A stretch of 64,000 nt of DNA from Pseudomonas fluorescens (GCF_902498065.1 NZ_CABVIR010000002.1:62001-126000); one strand, 5' to 3'; shown: positions 1 through 10,081, counted from the stretch's first letter. Notes: generated from the letters alone by a model not told the origin. Numbers and translations: made by a program.

Positions 1-500
1 GCGTCGAGACCCATCCACAGAGCTGGGTCGCCCCCAACGCCGTGCTGGTGGGCAAGGTCAAACTGGAAGAGGGCGCCAACGTCTGGTTCAACGCCGTGTT
101 GCGTGGCGACAACGAGTTGATCCTGATCGGCAAGAACAGCAACGTCCAGGACGGCACCGTGATGCACACCGACATGGGCTACCCGCTGACCATCGGCACC
201 GGCGTAACCATCGGCCACAACGCCATGCTGCATGGCTGCACCGTCGGCGATTACAGCCTGATCGGCATTAACGCGGTGATTCTCAACGGCGCGAAAATCG
301 GCAAGAACTGCATCATCGGCGCCAACTCGCTGATCGGCGAAGGCAAGGAGATTCCGGACGGTTCGCTGGTCATGGGCTCGCCGGGCAAAGTAGTGCGCGA
401 GCTCACCGAGGTGCAGAAGAAAATGCTCGAGGCCAGCGCTGCGCACTATGTGCATAACTCGCAACGCTATGCTCGCGATCTGGCAGAGCAGGAACAATGA
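1..500 (+). CDS. gamma-class carbonic anhydrase family protein (5' truncated by window edge)
   Basis: The reading frame is open from base 3, so the true start lies left of the window. The visible ~165 residues show left-handed beta-helix hexapeptide repeats ([19 protein letters not shown] and similar) typical of the gamma-carbonic anhydrase/LbetaH family. Histidines in VMHTD and in GHNAMLHG are the expected metal ligands. The family hydrates CO2 reversibly, though many bacterial members (YrdA/CaiE-like) have no proven activity. The stop overlaps the next gene by 4 bases, so the two are probably co-translated. Function is inferred from family only. Confidence 0.9.
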   Translation, partial: VETHPQSWVAPNAVLVGKVKLEEGANVWFNAVLRGDNELILIGKNSNVQDGTVMHTDMGYPLTIGTGVTIGHNAMLHGCTVGDYSLIGINAVILNGAKIGKNCIIGANSLIGEGKEIPDGSLVMGSPGKVVRELTEVQKKMLEASAAHYVHNSQRYARDLAEQEQ

Positions 501-712
501 GCACCCTCGAACGTCCGGTGCTATCGCCTTGCGTGAACATCTGTGCGCTGGATGATGATGATATTTGCACCGGGTGTCAGCGCACGGTGCAGGAGATCAC
601 GGGCTGGAGCCGGATGGACAACGAAGAGCGCCGCAAGGTATTGGGTTTGTGCCATGAGCGGGCCAAATCGAGCGGATTGATCTGGATGATCGGCGCCAAA
701 TCCGATCACTGA
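497..712 (+). CDS. DUF1289 family small protein
   Basis: A 71-residue protein with the DUF1289 cysteine pattern: PCVNIC near residues 11-16 and CTGCQRT near 24-30, followed by a W and a later Cys-His (LCHERA). Four cysteines this close suggest a small metal- or cluster-binding fold; the role is unknown. Its ATG overlaps the TGA of the carbonic anhydrase gene (ATGA), which supports this start and translational coupling. DUF1289 proteins are common small proteins in proteobacteria. Confidence 0.85.
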   Translation: MSTLERPVLSPCVNICALDDDDICTGCQRTVQEITGWSRMDNEERRKVLGLCHERAKSSGLIWMIGAKSDH

Positions 713-724
713 GGTGCGCCCCCT

Positions 725-818
725 GTAGGAGCGAACTCGCGAAAAACCAGAGGGCGCCTCGGCATCCGGCTTATCGCATAATCGTTCACGACTATCGCGA
801 GCAAGCTCGCTCCTCCAC
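725..818. repeat. REPIN (degenerate left arm)
   Basis: Two inverted REP-type palindromes about 45 bp apart. The right arm reads TATCGCGAGCAAGCTCGCTC, the left arm is a decayed version (TAGGAGCGAACTCGCGA). It lies between two genes in the same direction. Confidence 0.7.
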
Positions 819-854
819 GTATTACCCACTCATTACCAGGTCTCGCCAATCTCC

Positions 855-1322
855 ATGCTCTTCCTGATCGCCTACATCAGCAGCGTCGTGCTGATCAACT
901 ACGCCTTTTCCACCGCCCCGCACCTGGACATCATCTGGTCCGCCTGGGGCGGTTTGGTCTTCGTCCTGCGCGATATGGTGCAAGTCCGCTTCGGCCACGG
1001 GGCAATCGTGGCGATGCTGGCGGCGCTGGTGTTGTCCTATGTCACGTCCGATCCGTCCATCGCGCTGGCCAGCGCCACGGCGTTCGCGGTCTCCGAGTGC
1101 ATCGACTGGCTGGTGTTCAGCATCACCAAGCGCCCGCTGCACGACCGCCTGTGGATAAGTTCGGCCCTGAGCATTCCGCTCGATACCTTCATCTTCTTCG
1201 GCATGATCGACGCCTTCACGCCGGCCGTGATTCTCACCGCCATGGGCTCGAAGTTCGCTGGCGTGACCGTCGTGTGGCTGATCATGGCGTGGCGCTTGCG
1301 CAAACAGGCCGTCACCGGCTGA
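855..1322 (+). CDS. VUT family (YhhQ-like) integral membrane transporter, short form
   Basis: A 155-residue protein, almost entirely hydrophobic, with about five membrane segments. It shows the Vut_1/DUF165 pattern: a WGGLVFVLRD segment, LSYVTSD, then ECIDWLVF and a DTFIFFGMI segment. The family includes E. coli YhhQ, a queuosine-precursor (preQ0/preQ1) importer of about 220 residues, so this is a shortened version lacking part of the N-terminal region. The start is the first ATG after the REPIN. The queuosine link is family knowledge, and nothing nearby confirms the substrate. Confidence 0.75.
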   Translation: MLFLIAYISSVVLINYAFSTAPHLDIIWSAWGGLVFVLRDMVQVRFGHGAIVAMLAALVLSYVTSDPSIALASATAFAVSECIDWLVFSITKRPLHDRLWISSALSIPLDTFIFFGMIDAFTPAVILTAMGSKFAGVTVVWLIMAWRLRKQAVTG

Positions 1323-1422
1323 AGCCAAACCCTCAGGTTCATGTAAAATGCCGCGCTTTCTCCCCATGGGAAGCGTGCCAGGCACAGCGACCCTCGATGA
1401 TCCGCTCCTTTGAGGACCTGAG

Positions 1423-2604
1423 ATGACCCGTATCGGAACTCCATTGTCGCCAACCGCGACCCGCGTATTGATGTGTGGCTGTGGTGAGTTGGGCAAGGAA
1501 GTGGTGATCGAGCTGCAACGCCTGGGCGTTGAAGTGATTGCCGTCGACCGTTACGCCAACGCGCCGGCCATGCAAGTCGCGCATCGCAGCCACGTGATCA
1601 ACATGCTCGACGGCGCCGCCCTGCGTGCGGTGATCGAAGCCGAAAAACCGCACTTCATCGTGCCGGAAATCGAAGCCATCGCCACCGCGACCCTGGTCGA
1701 ACTGGAAGCCGAAGGCTTCACCGTGATCCCGACCGCGCGCGCCGCGCAACTGACCATGAACCGTGAAGGCATCCGTCGCCTGGCCGCTGAAGAGCTGGAC
1801 CTGCCGACCTCGCCGTACCACTTTGCCGACACCTTTGAGGATTACAGCAAAGCCGTTCAGGACCTGGGTTTCCCGTGTGTGGTCAAGCCTGTCATGAGCT
1901 CGTCGGGCAAGGGCCAGAGCCTGCTGCGCAGCATCGATGACGTGAAAGCCGCGTGGGATTACGCGCAAGAAGGCGGCCGTGCCGGTAAAGGTCGGGTAAT
2001 CGTCGAGGGCTTCATCGACTTCGACTACGAAATCACCCTGCTGACCGTGCGACACGTCGGCGGCACCACGTTCTGCGCGCCGGTCGGTCACCGTCAGGAG
2101 AAGGGCGACTACCAGGAATCCTGGCAGCCACAAGCCATGAGCCCGATTGCCCTGGCTGAGTCCGAGCGCGTGGCCAAAGCGGTCACCGAAGCCTTGGGTG
2201 GCCGTGGTCTGTTTGGCGTTGAATTGTTCATCAAAGGCGATCAGGTGTGGTTCAGCGAAGTCTCGCCGCGTCCGCACGACACCGGCCTGGTGACCCTGAT
2301 TTCGCAGGATCTGTCACAGTTCGCCCTGCACGCGCGGGCCATTCTGGGGCTGCCGATTCCATTGATCCGTCAGTTTGGGCCTTCGGCTTCGGCGGTGATT
2401 CTGGTGGAAGGGCAGTCGACCCAGACGGCTTTCGCCAATCTCGGCGCTGCATTGAGCGAACCGGACACGGCATTGCGTCTGTTCGGCAAGCCAGAAGTGA
2501 ATGGTCAGCGCCGGATGGGTGTGGCGCTGGCGCGGGATGAGTCGATCGAGGCTGCTCGCGCTAAAGCGACCCGTGCTTCTCAGGCTGTTGTTGTAGAGCT
2601 TTAA
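1423..2604 (+). CDS. purT: formate-dependent phosphoribosylglycinamide formyltransferase 2
   Basis: A 393-residue ATP-grasp enzyme that makes formyl-GAR from formate, ATP and GAR in purine synthesis, a folate-independent alternative to PurN. Seen: an N-terminal nucleotide-binding segment ([20 protein letters not shown]), the ATP-grasp core ([16 protein letters not shown]) and the C-terminal metal/substrate motif ([14 protein letters not shown]). The length matches the family. The upstream region has an AT-rich TAAAAT element at about 1343-1348 that could be a -10 box, but no convincing -35. A REPIN follows. Confidence 0.97.
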   Translation: MTRIGTPLSPTATRVLMCGCGELGKEVVIELQRLGVEVIAVDRYANAPAMQVAHRSHVINMLDGAALRAVIEAEKPHFIVPEIEAIATATLVELEAEGFTVIPTARAAQLTMNREGIRRLAAEELDLPTSPYHFADTFEDYSKAVQDLGFPCVVKPVMSSSGKGQSLLRSIDDVKAAWDYAQEGGRAGKGRVIVEGFIDFDYEITLLTVRHVGGTTFCAPVGHRQEKGDYQESWQPQAMSPIALAESERVAKAVTEALGGRGLFGVELFIKGDQVWFSEVSPRPHDTGLVTLISQDLSQFALHARAILGLPIPLIRQFGPSASAVILVEGQSTQTAFANLGAALSEPDTALRLFGKPEVNGQRRMGVALARDESIEAARAKATRASQAVVVEL

Positions 2605-2617
2605 ACCGAGGTGCGGC

Positions 2618-2711
2618 AATCGCTAGCAGGCTAGCTCCCACATGGAAAATTGGTGTACACAAATCTGTGACCAGCCAATAACCCTGTGGGAGCCAGCCTG
2701 CTGGCGATGCT
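2618..2711. repeat. REPIN, GCTAGC-type arms
   Basis: Inverted pair: ATCGCTAGCAGGCTAGCTCC on the left and GTGGGAGCCAGCCTGCTGGC on the right, about 45 bp apart. It sits between the convergent purT and MFS transporter genes. Confidence 0.85.
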
Positions 2712-2717
2712 TCTGAT

Positions 2718-4034
2718 TCAGGCAATCCGATTCAAATCGTTATTACGCGTCTCTTTCAGGCACAACACCGCAATCAAACTCAGCACCGCCGCCCCCGACA
2801 CATACCCGCCGACATAACTCAAACCCCCCATCGCCACGAGCTTCTGCGCAAAGAACGGCGCCGCCGAGGCTCCGACAATGCCGCCCAGGTTGTAGGCCGC
2901 TGACGCGCCGGTATAGCGCACGTGTGTCGGAAACAGCTCCGGCAGTAGCGCACCCATCGGGGCAAACGTTACGCCCATCAGAAACAGCTCGATGCACAGG
3001 AACAGCGCCACACCCCAGGTCGAGCCTTGGGTCAGTAGCGGTTCCATCAAGAACCCGGAGAGAATTGCCAGAACGCCCCCGATGATCAGCACCGGTTTGC
3101 GCCCGTAACGGTCACTGGCCCAGGCCGACAACGGCGTCGCAGCGGCCATGAACAGCACGGCGAAGCACAGCAGTGCGAGGAAGGTTTCACGGGTGTAACC
3201 CAGCGTCGACACGCCATAACTCAGTGAAAACACCGTCGAAATGTAGAACAGCGCGTAGCACACCACCATCGAACCGGCGCCCAGCAACATGGGCGCCCAA
3301 TACTGGCTGAACAGCTCGACCAGCGGGATCTTCACTCGCTCCTGACGGGCCATGGCATTGGCGAATACCGGGGTTTCGTGCAGCTTCAGGCGCACGTACA
3401 GGCCGACCATCACCAGCGCGGCGCTGAGCAGGAACGGAATCCGCCAGCCCCACGAGCGGAACTGTTCGTCGTTCAGCGTCATCGCTAGTGTCAGGAATAA
3501 CCCGTTGGCGGCGAGAAAGCCGATCGAAGGGCCGAGCTGCGGGAACATGCCGAACCAGGCGCGTTTGCCCTTGGGCGCGTTCTCCGTCGCCAGCAATGCT
3601 GCGCCGCCCCATTCACCGCCCAATCCCAAACCCTGGCCGAAGCGCAGCACGCAGAGCAGGATCGGTGCCCAGGCTCCGATGCTGTCATAACCCGGCAGCA
3701 CGCCGATCAGCGTGGTGCACACGCCCATCAGCAGCAAGGAGGCGACCAGGGTCGATTTGCGCCCGATGCGGTCACCGAAGTGGCCGAACAGTGCCGAGCC
3801 CAGTGGCCTGGCGAGGAACGCGATGCCGAACGTGAGAAACGCCGAGAGCATCTGGGCCGTGCCGGAGGTCTGCGGAAAGAACACCGGCCCGATCACCAGT
3901 GCCGCGGCAGTGGCATACACGTAGAAGTCGTAGAACTCGATGGCGGTGCCGATGAAACTCGCGGTCGCCACGCGGGTAGCGGAGTTCGTCGGTTGTGCAG
4001 GCGTGGTTTCGGTATAAGTCGTGCTGGTCGTCAT
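2718..4034 (-). CDS. MFS transporter, metabolite:H+ symporter (MHS) type
   Basis: A 438-residue transporter with about twelve membrane segments. The MHS family signature is clear: ATASFIGTAIEFYDFYVYA at the first helix and the loop 2-3 motif GHFGDRIGRKS, as in ShiA, ProP and KgtP relatives. Substrate cannot be told from sequence. An upstream in-frame ATG at 4055 exists, but the ATG at 4034 is preceded by AGGGA at good spacing, so I choose the latter. It is convergent with purT. It corresponds in position to a P. aeruginosa MFS gene next to the CorC-type gene. Confidence 0.88.
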   Translation of the reverse strand: MTTSTTYTETTPAQPTNSATRVATASFIGTAIEFYDFYVYATAAALVIGPVFFPQTSGTAQMLSAFLTFGIAFLARPLGSALFGHFGDRIGRKSTLVASLLLMGVCTTLIGVLPGYDSIGAWAPILLCVLRFGQGLGLGGEWGGAALLATENAPKGKRAWFGMFPQLGPSIGFLAANGLFLTLAMTLNDEQFRSWGWRIPFLLSAALVMVGLYVRLKLHETPVFANAMARQERVKIPLVELFSQYWAPMLLGAGSMVVCYALFYISTVFSLSYGVSTLGYTRETFLALLCFAVLFMAAATPLSAWASDRYGRKPVLIIGGVLAILSGFLMEPLLTQGSTWGVALFLCIELFLMGVTFAPMGALLPELFPTHVRYTGASAAYNLGGIVGASAAPFFAQKLVAMGGLSYVGGYVSGAAVLSLIAVLCLKETRNNDLNRIA

Positions 4035-4235
4035 GCGGTAATCCCTGACAGTCATGTGCCCCAGTGGAGCGAATTATTATGGTCGAACACCCAGGGATGT
4101 GGGTTTGATGCGGGGTGCGGGTAGCACGGGGGTGGGGCGGGGCTTGGGTAAGCTGGATCGATTATAGGAAGGTGGCTAACGATCAAACAAGGGCCAGAGG
4201 CGGGTGATGGCTTTCAGAGCGAGGGATGTCAGGGG

Positions 4236-5471
4236 TCAGATAACCACTGGAACTGAGCTGGTATGCCAGATCAAAACCCGAGTGACGCGGTTGTCTTCGG
4301 TCTCCAGAATCTCCAGTCGGTAACGCCCGATCTTCAGGCACACCGCGCTGTCCGGAATCGTCTCCAGCGCCTCGGTCACCAGCCCGTTAAGGGTTTTCGG
4401 TCCATCACTGGGTAAGTGCCAGCCGAGGCTTTTGTTCAGGTCGCGAATCGATGCCGCACCATCGATCACCAGGCGTCCATCGGCCTGCGGATGAATGTGC
4501 GGGTTGTCCAGGCTGTGCTGGCTTTCGAATTCACCGACGATTTCTTCGAGGATGTCTTCCAGCGTGACGATGCCGAGCACCTCGCCGTACTCGTCTACCA
4601 CCATGCCCAGGCGCCGCTGCTGTTTGTGGAAGTTCAGCAGTTGCAGCTGCAGCGGCGTGCTTTCAGGTACGAAATACGGGTCGTGGCACGCGGCCAGCAG
4701 TGCTTCGCGAGTGAGTTGGCCATCGGGCAGCAGGTGGCGGATCTGCCGGGTGTTGAGCACCGCCTCGACCTGATTGATGTCGCTGTGGAAAACCGGCAGG
4801 CGCGTGCGCCGATTGGCCCGCAGCTGTTCGAGGATCTCTTCTATCGAGTCGTCGAGGTTGATCCCGTCAACGTCACTGCGCGGCACCAGAATGTCGTTGA
4901 CCGTGATGTTGTCCAGTGCATGGATGCCGGCCAGCGCGTGCGGGCGACAGATCGGGCTTTGCGGGTCGTCGTGGCGATCTTTCGGCGTCTCGTCCTCGCT
5001 CTGCTGCACCACTTTGGCTTTGCGGGCGAACGGTCGCATCAGTAACTGGCTGATGCCATTGAGCAGCCAGGCGGCGGGGTAGATGATTTTCAGCGGCGCA
5101 CCGAGCAGGGTGTTGCCCAGCGCCAGGACCGCGTCGGGGTAGCGAACGGCAAGGGTGCGCGGCAGGTAGTCGGCAAACACCAGCAGCATCGCGCCGGCCC
5201 CCAGGCAAGCGACCCATGGACCGTTCTCGGCCCACGTGAAAATCGCCAGCAAGGTGCAGATGACCACCACCAGCGCGCGACACAGGGTGTTGCAGAAAAT
5301 CAGGCTGTTGAGCGCAAAACTCAGCTTCGCCACCGGTTTGTCGCTTGAGCGCGAGGCGGTGCGCTGGGCCAGCAAGTGTTGCTGTGCGGCTTCGATGGCG
5401 GTGAACAGCCCCGACCATAAAATCAGCAGGGCTACTACGGCGAGCATCGGCCCTATGGGCAAGTCGTCCAT
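4236..5471 (-). CDS. HlyC/CorC (CNNM-like) family membrane protein with CBS domains
   Basis: A 411-residue protein. Order: DUF21 membrane domain (about residues 5-165, helices such as LAVVALLILWSGLFTAIEAA), a tandem CBS pair (about 190-325, including LPVFHSDINQVEAVL and GMVVDEYGEVLGIVTLEDIL), and a C-terminal CorC_HlyC domain (about 335-405). Family members are linked to Mg2+/Co2+ efflux or membrane integrity; the CBS pair usually binds adenine nucleotides. It lies 12 bp downstream of the YpjD-like gene, so the two are likely co-transcribed. Confidence 0.9.
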   Translation of the reverse strand: MDDLPIGPMLAVVALLILWSGLFTAIEAAQQHLLAQRTASRSSDKPVAKLSFALNSLIFCNTLCRALVVVICTLLAIFTWAENGPWVACLGAGAMLLVFADYLPRTLAVRYPDAVLALGNTLLGAPLKIIYPAAWLLNGISQLLMRPFARKAKVVQQSEDETPKDRHDDPQSPICRPHALAGIHALDNITVNDILVPRSDVDGINLDDSIEEILEQLRANRRTRLPVFHSDINQVEAVLNTRQIRHLLPDGQLTREALLAACHDPYFVPESTPLQLQLLNFHKQQRRLGMVVDEYGEVLGIVTLEDILEEIVGEFESQHSLDNPHIHPQADGRLVIDGAASIRDLNKSLGWHLPSDGPKTLNGLVTEALETIPDSAVCLKIGRYRLEILETEDNRVTRVLIWHTSSVPVVI

Positions 5472-5483
5472 TAATACCGCCCG

Positions 5484-6296
5484 TCAGATGTGCAGGATGT
5501 ATTCACGGACCAGCTTGCTGCCGAAATACGCGAGCATCAACAGGCAGAAACCGGCGAGGGTCCAGCGAATGGCCTTGTGTCCGCGCCAGCCGAGGCGGTT
5601 GCGGCCCCAGAGCAGCACGCTGAAGACGATCCAGGCCAGGCACGCCAGCAAGGTTTTATGCACCAGATGCTGGGCGAACAGATTGTCGACGAACAACCAG
5701 CCAGAGATCAGCGACAGCGACAGCAAGGTCCAGCCGGCCCAGAGGAAACCGAACAGCAGGCTTTCCATAGTCTGCAGCGGCGGGAAATTCTTGATCAGCC
5801 CGGACGGATGCTTGTGTTTGAGTTGATGGTCCTGAACCAGCAGCAGCAAGGCCTGGAACACCGCGATGGTGAACATGCCGTAAGCCAGGATCGACAACAG
5901 GATGTGCGCAAGGATGCCCGGCTCTTCGTCGATGATCTGTACCGTCCCGGCCGGGGCGAACTGTGCCAGCAGCACGGTCGCAGCGCCCAGCGGGAACAGC
6001 AATATCAGCAGGTTTTCCACCGGGATCCGCGAGCAGGCCAGCAGGGTCAAGGCAATGACCGCTGCGGCGATCAGGCTGGCAGCGCTGAAAAAGTCCAGGC
6101 CCAGGCCGATCGGCGTCAGCAGATGGGTGAACAGGCTGGCGCTGTGAGCCAGCACGGCGAGCACGCCGAGCGTGACCAGCAGGCGTTTGTTCGCCTTGGC
6201 GCCGATGGCCAGGCGAGTGCCCTGATAAATGGTCGCAGCGGCGTATAAGCAGGCGGCGGCGAGAGTGGTAAGCAAACTGGGTGATAAGGGGAGCAT
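5484..6296 (-). CDS. YpjD-like inner membrane protein, cytochrome c assembly (CcsA/HemX) domain
   Basis: A 270-residue multi-pass protein with about eight hydrophobic segments, matching the cytochrome_c_asm family seen in YpjD and CcsA. CcsA members move haem for cytochrome c maturation, but the YpjD branch has no firm role. The conserved pair of genes CorC-type/YpjD beside ffh is typical of gammaproteobacteria. An open frame continues to 6455, but ATG at 6296 is preceded by AGGA at 5 bases and begins the family-typical N-terminus. It is divergent from ffh. Confidence 0.87.
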   Translation of the reverse strand: MLPLSPSLLTTLAAACLYAAATIYQGTRLAIGAKANKRLLVTLGVLAVLAHSASLFTHLLTPIGLGLDFFSAASLIAAAVIALTLLACSRIPVENLLILLFPLGAATVLLAQFAPAGTVQIIDEEPGILAHILLSILAYGMFTIAVFQALLLLVQDHQLKHKHPSGLIKNFPPLQTMESLLFGFLWAGWTLLSLSLISGWLFVDNLFAQHLVHKTLLACLAWIVFSVLLWGRNRLGWRGHKAIRWTLAGFCLLMLAYFGSKLVREYILHI

Positions 6297-6491
6297 AAAT
6301 CCTGTTAGGCAAGCCCGAAAGGCGCTGAGTTTGGCATAGAACCCACACACCACGAAAGTGCGAGGTGTCCGCCAGTCGCAGTCTTCGCTATAATCCGCGA
6401 CCTGCCCACGCCGCAGGCTCGCCGAGCACATGTTGATTCCGGTCTGGGCCGCCATTATCCCGGTCTACACAGGGCCTGAAAGGATCGCGCA

Positions 6492-7868
6492 ATGTTTGAA
6501 AACTTAACCGACCGTCTCTCGCAGACGCTGCGCCATGTCACCGGCAAGGCCAAGCTGACCGAGGACAACATCAAAGACACCCTGCGCGAAGTGCGCATGG
6601 CGTTGCTCGAAGCCGACGTCGCCTTGCCGGTGGTGAAAGACTTCGTCAATTCGGTCAAGGAACGCGCCGTTGGCACCGAGGTGTCGCGCAGCCTGACGCC
6701 GGGCCAGGCCTTCGTGAAGATCGTCCAGGCCGAACTCGAAAGCCTGATGGGCGCAGCCAACGAAGACCTGAACCTGAGCGCCGTTCCGCCCGCCGTCGTA
6801 TTGATGGCCGGTTTGCAGGGCGCGGGTAAAACCACCACCGCCGGCAAACTTGCGCGCTTCCTTAAAGAGCGCAAGAAGAAGTCGGTGATGGTCGTGTCCG
6901 CGGACGTTTACCGTCCGGCGGCGATCAAGCAGCTGGAAATGCTCGCGGGTGAAGTCGGCGTGACCTTCTTCCCGTCCGACCTGAGCCAGAAGCCGGTCGA
7001 GATCGCGCAAGCGGCTATTAAAGAAGCAAAACTGAAATTCATCGACGTGGTCATCGTCGATACCGCCGGTCGTCTGCACATCGACGAAGAGATGATGGGC
7101 GAGATCAAGGCGCTGCACGCTGCGATCAACCCGGTCGAAACCCTGTTCGTGGTCGACGCCATGACCGGCCAGGACGCCGCCAACACGGCCAAGGCCTTTG
7201 GCGATGCACTGCCGCTGACCGGTGTGATCCTGACCAAGGTCGACGGCGATGCCCGTGGCGGTGCCGCGTTGTCGGTGCGTGCCATCACCGGCAAGCCGAT
7301 CAAGTTCATCGGTATGGGCGAGAAGAGCGAAGCGCTCGAGCCGTTCCACCCTGAGCGTATCGCGTCACGCATCCTCGGCATGGGCGACGTTCTCAGCCTG
7401 ATCGAACAGGCCGAAGCGACCCTCGACAAGGACAAAGCCGACAAGCTTGCTAAAAAGTTGAAGAAGGGCAAGGGCTTCGACCTCGAAGACTTCCGTGATC
7501 AGCTGCAACAGATGAAGAACATGGGCGGCCTCGGCGGCCTCATGGATAAACTGCCGAACATCGGCGGCGTGAACCTGGCGCAAATGGGTAACGCCCAGGG
7601 CGCGGCAGAGAAACAATTCAAGCAGATGGAAGCCATCATCAATTCCATGACCCCGGCCGAGCGCCGCGACCCTGAGCTGATCAGCGGTTCGCGCAAACGC
7701 CGGATCGCCATGGGTTCCGGCACGCAAGTGCAGGACATCGGTCGCTTGATCAAGCAGCACAAGCAGATGCAGAAGATGATGAAGAAATTCTCCGCAAAAG
7801 GCGGAATGGCCAAAATGATGCGCGGCATGGGCGGTATGTTGCCCGGCGGTGGCATGCCGAAAATGTAA
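6492..7868 (+). CDS. ffh: signal recognition particle protein Ffh
   Basis: The 458-residue GTPase of the bacterial SRP; with 4.5S RNA it delivers nascent membrane proteins to FtsY. Seen: N domain (about 1-90), G domain with GLQGAGKTTTAGKL (about 107-120), DTAGRLHIDEEM and TKVDGDARGG, then a methionine-rich M domain ending in MGGMLPGGGMPKM. A TATAAT at 6389-6394 upstream may be its -10 box. A stem (GCGCCG/CGGCGC, about 7877-7898) follows the stop without a U-tract. The rpsP operon starts 250 bp downstream. Confidence 0.98.
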   Translation: MFENLTDRLSQTLRHVTGKAKLTEDNIKDTLREVRMALLEADVALPVVKDFVNSVKERAVGTEVSRSLTPGQAFVKIVQAELESLMGAANEDLNLSAVPPAVVLMAGLQGAGKTTTAGKLARFLKERKKKSVMVVSADVYRPAAIKQLEMLAGEVGVTFFPSDLSQKPVEIAQAAIKEAKLKFIDVVIVDTAGRLHIDEEMMGEIKALHAAINPVETLFVVDAMTGQDAANTAKAFGDALPLTGVILTKVDGDARGGAALSVRAITGKPIKFIGMGEKSEALEPFHPERIASRILGMGDVLSLIEQAEATLDKDKADKLAKKLKKGKGFDLEDFRDQLQQMKNMGGLGGLMDKLPNIGGVNLAQMGNAQGAAEKQFKQMEAIINSMTPAERRDPELISGSRKRRIAMGSGTQVQDIGRLIKQHKQMQKMMKKFSAKGGMAKMMRGMGGMLPGGGMPKM

Positions 7869-8018
7869 AGAATCCGCGCCGTCAGTCATGTCGGCGCAGA
7901 CCCACAGTGATGTGGGATCAACAGCAAACCCGCACTTGGCGGGAGCTGACTGGCCGTTTTCAACGACGGCTCTATAGCAAATCTGCATGGCGTCCGATAG
8001 GCCGCCGGAAAAAGACAT

Positions 8019-8046
8019 TTGCAAAAGTCCGGATATTCCTTAGAAT
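8019..8046 (+). promoter_or_regulatory. sigma-70-type promoter of rpsP-rimM-trmD-rplS
   Basis: TTGCAA (8019-8024), 16-bp spacer, TAGAAT (8041-8046). It is the only good match in the ffh-rpsP gap and leaves a leader of about 65 bases before the rpsP start. Confidence 0.65.
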
Positions 8047-8118
8047 ATGCGGCCTTTCGGGCACCTATGCCCGCTGTGCCTTTAGATTTGCAGCACCGAC
8101 TACAGGAACGATGTTCAC

Positions 8119-8370
8119 ATGCTAACAATCCGTCTTGCCCTTGGCGGCTCCAAAAAGCGCCCGTTTTACCACTTGACCGTAACCGACAGCCGCAACCCGC
8201 GCGACGGTTCGCACAAGGAACAGGTTGGTTTCTTCAACCCTGTTGCTCGTGGTCAAGAAGTCCGTCTGTCCGTGAACCAAGAGCGCGTAGCCTACTGGCT
8301 GAGCGTTGGTGCACAGCCTTCTGAGCGTGTTGCTCAGTTGTTGAAGGATGCTTCTAAGGCTGCGGCCTGA
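8119..8370 (+). CDS. rpsP: 30S ribosomal protein S16
   Basis: An 83-residue ribosomal protein, full length for the family, beginning [19 protein letters not shown], the S16 signature. It is the first gene of a compact translation operon: rimM begins 5 bp after its stop. AGGA lies 13 bases upstream, a rather long spacing before this ATG, but the start is fixed by the family. Confidence 0.98.
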   Translation: MLTIRLALGGSKKRPFYHLTVTDSRNPRDGSHKEQVGFFNPVARGQEVRLSVNQERVAYWLSVGAQPSERVAQLLKDASKAAA

Positions 8371-8375
8371 GCAAT

Positions 8376-8912
8376 ATGAACGCGACGCCAGCTGTTGCTG
8401 ATGATTTGATCGTTATCGGCAAGATTTATTCTGTTCATGGCGTTCGCGGCGAAGTGAAGGTTTATTCCTTTACTGATCCGACTGAAAACCTGTTGCAGTA
8501 CAAAACCTGGACGCTCAAGCGCGAAGGCAATGTCAAACAGGTCGAGCTGGTCAGCGGACGCGGGAACGACAAGTTCCTGGTCGCAAAGCTCAAGGGTCTT
8601 GATGATCGTGAAGAAGCTCGTCTTCTGGCCGGTTATGAGATCTGCGTGCCGCGCAACCTGTTCCCTGAATTGACCGACGGCGAGTACTACTGGTACCAGC
8701 TGGAAGGTCTGAAGGTCATTGATCAACTGGGGCAATTGCTCGGGAAAATCGATCATCTTCTGGAAACCGGCGCCAATGATGTAATGGTGGTCAAGCCTTG
8801 CGTTGGCAGCCTGGATGATCGCGAACGCCTGTTGCCCTATACGGAGCAATGTGTGTTGGCAGTCGACCTCGCAGCAGGCGAGATGAAGGTGGAATGGGAT
8901 GCGGACTTCTAA
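8376..8912 (+). CDS. rimM: ribosome maturation factor RimM
   Basis: A 178-residue 30S assembly factor that binds S19 and helps mature the 16S 3' domain. Seen: N-terminal RimM barrel ([20 protein letters not shown], about 12-31) and PRC-type C-terminal barrel ([16 protein letters not shown], about 103-118). It sits between rpsP and trmD as in most gammaproteobacteria, with the trmD start only two bases after its stop. Confidence 0.97.
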   Translation: MNATPAVADDLIVIGKIYSVHGVRGEVKVYSFTDPTENLLQYKTWTLKREGNVKQVELVSGRGNDKFLVAKLKGLDDREEARLLAGYEICVPRNLFPELTDGEYYWYQLEGLKVIDQLGQLLGKIDHLLETGANDVMVVKPCVGSLDDRERLLPYTEQCVLAVDLAAGEMKVEWDADF

Positions 8913-8914
8913 GC

Positions 8915-9667
8915 GTGGCTAATTTGCGCGTAGAAGTGATCAGTTTGTTTCCCGAGATGTTCTCCGCCATCAGCGAGTACGGCATCACCAGTCGGGCGGT
9001 GAAACAGGGGCTGTTGCAGCTCACCTGTTGGAACCCGCGAGACTACACGACGGATCGACATCACACTGTGGATGATCGCCCATTTGGCGGTGGTCCGGGC
9101 ATGGTGATGAAGATCAAGCCCCTGGAAGATGCTCTGGTTCAGGCCAAGGCAGCAGCCGGGGAGGCGGCGAAGGTGATTTACCTGTCCCCCCAAGGCCGTC
9201 AACTGACTCAGTCGGCGGTACGCGAGTTGGCGAATCTGGATGCATTGATCCTGATTGCCGGCCGCTATGAAGGCATTGACGAGCGTTTTATTGATGCTCA
9301 TGTCGATGAAGAGTGGTCGATTGGCGACTATGTACTGTCTGGCGGCGAGCTGCCGGCGATGGTCCTGATCGATGCGGTTACACGACTGCTGCCTGGAGCT
9401 TTAGGGCATGCGGACTCCGCCGAGGAAGATTCCTTTACGGATGGTTTGCTGGATTGCCCGCACTACACCCGACCGGAGGTGTATGCGGATCAGCGTGTTC
9501 CCGACGTATTGCTAAGTGGCAATCACGCGCACATCCGGCGTTGGCGTTTACAGCAGTCCCTTGGTAGGACCTTTGAACGACGCGCCGATCTTCTGGAAAG
9601 CCGCTCGCTTTCTGGAGAAGAGAAGAAGCTGCTCGAGGAATACATCCGCGAGCGGGACGATAGTTAA
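8915..9667 (+). CDS. trmD: tRNA (guanine37-N1)-methyltransferase TrmD
   Basis: A 250-residue SPOUT enzyme that makes m1G37 in tRNAs and prevents +1 frameshifts. Seen: VISLFPEMF near the start, [24 protein letters not shown], the trefoil-knot SAM site YEGIDERF and [14 protein letters not shown]. The frame extends upstream to 8849 inside rimM. GTG at 8915 fits the family N-terminus and lies 2 bp after the rimM stop, suggesting coupled translation. No strong ribosome binding site is seen; an ATG at 8894 is a possible alternative. Confidence 0.95.
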   Translation: MANLRVEVISLFPEMFSAISEYGITSRAVKQGLLQLTCWNPRDYTTDRHHTVDDRPFGGGPGMVMKIKPLEDALVQAKAAAGEAAKVIYLSPQGRQLTQSAVRELANLDALILIAGRYEGIDERFIDAHVDEEWSIGDYVLSGGELPAMVLIDAVTRLLPGALGHADSAEEDSFTDGLLDCPHYTRPEVYADQRVPDVLLSGNHAHIRRWRLQQSLGRTFERRADLLESRSLSGEEKKLLEEYIRERDDS

Positions 9668-9712
9668 CAACGTATCGATGGTAAGTCCGTTGATTTACCT
9701 TAGGAGCACAGC

Positions 9713-10063
9713 ATGACTAACAAAATCATCCTTGCACTCGAAGCAGAGCAGATGACCAAAGAGATCCCTACCTTTGCCCCGGGCGACACCATTGTCGTTC
9801 AGGTGAAAGTGAAGGAAGGCGACCGTTCGCGTCTGCAAGCGTTCGAAGGTGTTGTTATCGCCAAGCGTAACCGCGGCGTAAACAGTGCTTTCACCGTTCG
9901 TAAAATCTCCAACGGTGTTGGCGTAGAGCGTACTTTCCAGACCTACAGCCCGCAAATCGACAGCATGGCCGTTAAACGTCGCGGTGACGTACGTAAAGCC
10001 AAGCTGTACTACCTGCGTGACCTGTCCGGTAAAGCAGCTCGCATCAAGGAAAAACTGGCTTAA
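9713..10063 (+). CDS. rplS: 50S ribosomal protein L19
   Basis: A 116-residue L19, family-typical length, with the hallmark [19 protein letters not shown] and the C-terminal [18 protein letters not shown] good ribosome binding site (AGGAG) lies 7 bases before the ATG. It is the last gene of the rpsP operon and is followed by a strong terminator. Confidence 0.98.
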
Positions 10064-10081
10064 GTCCAGCTTCCGATGCAG

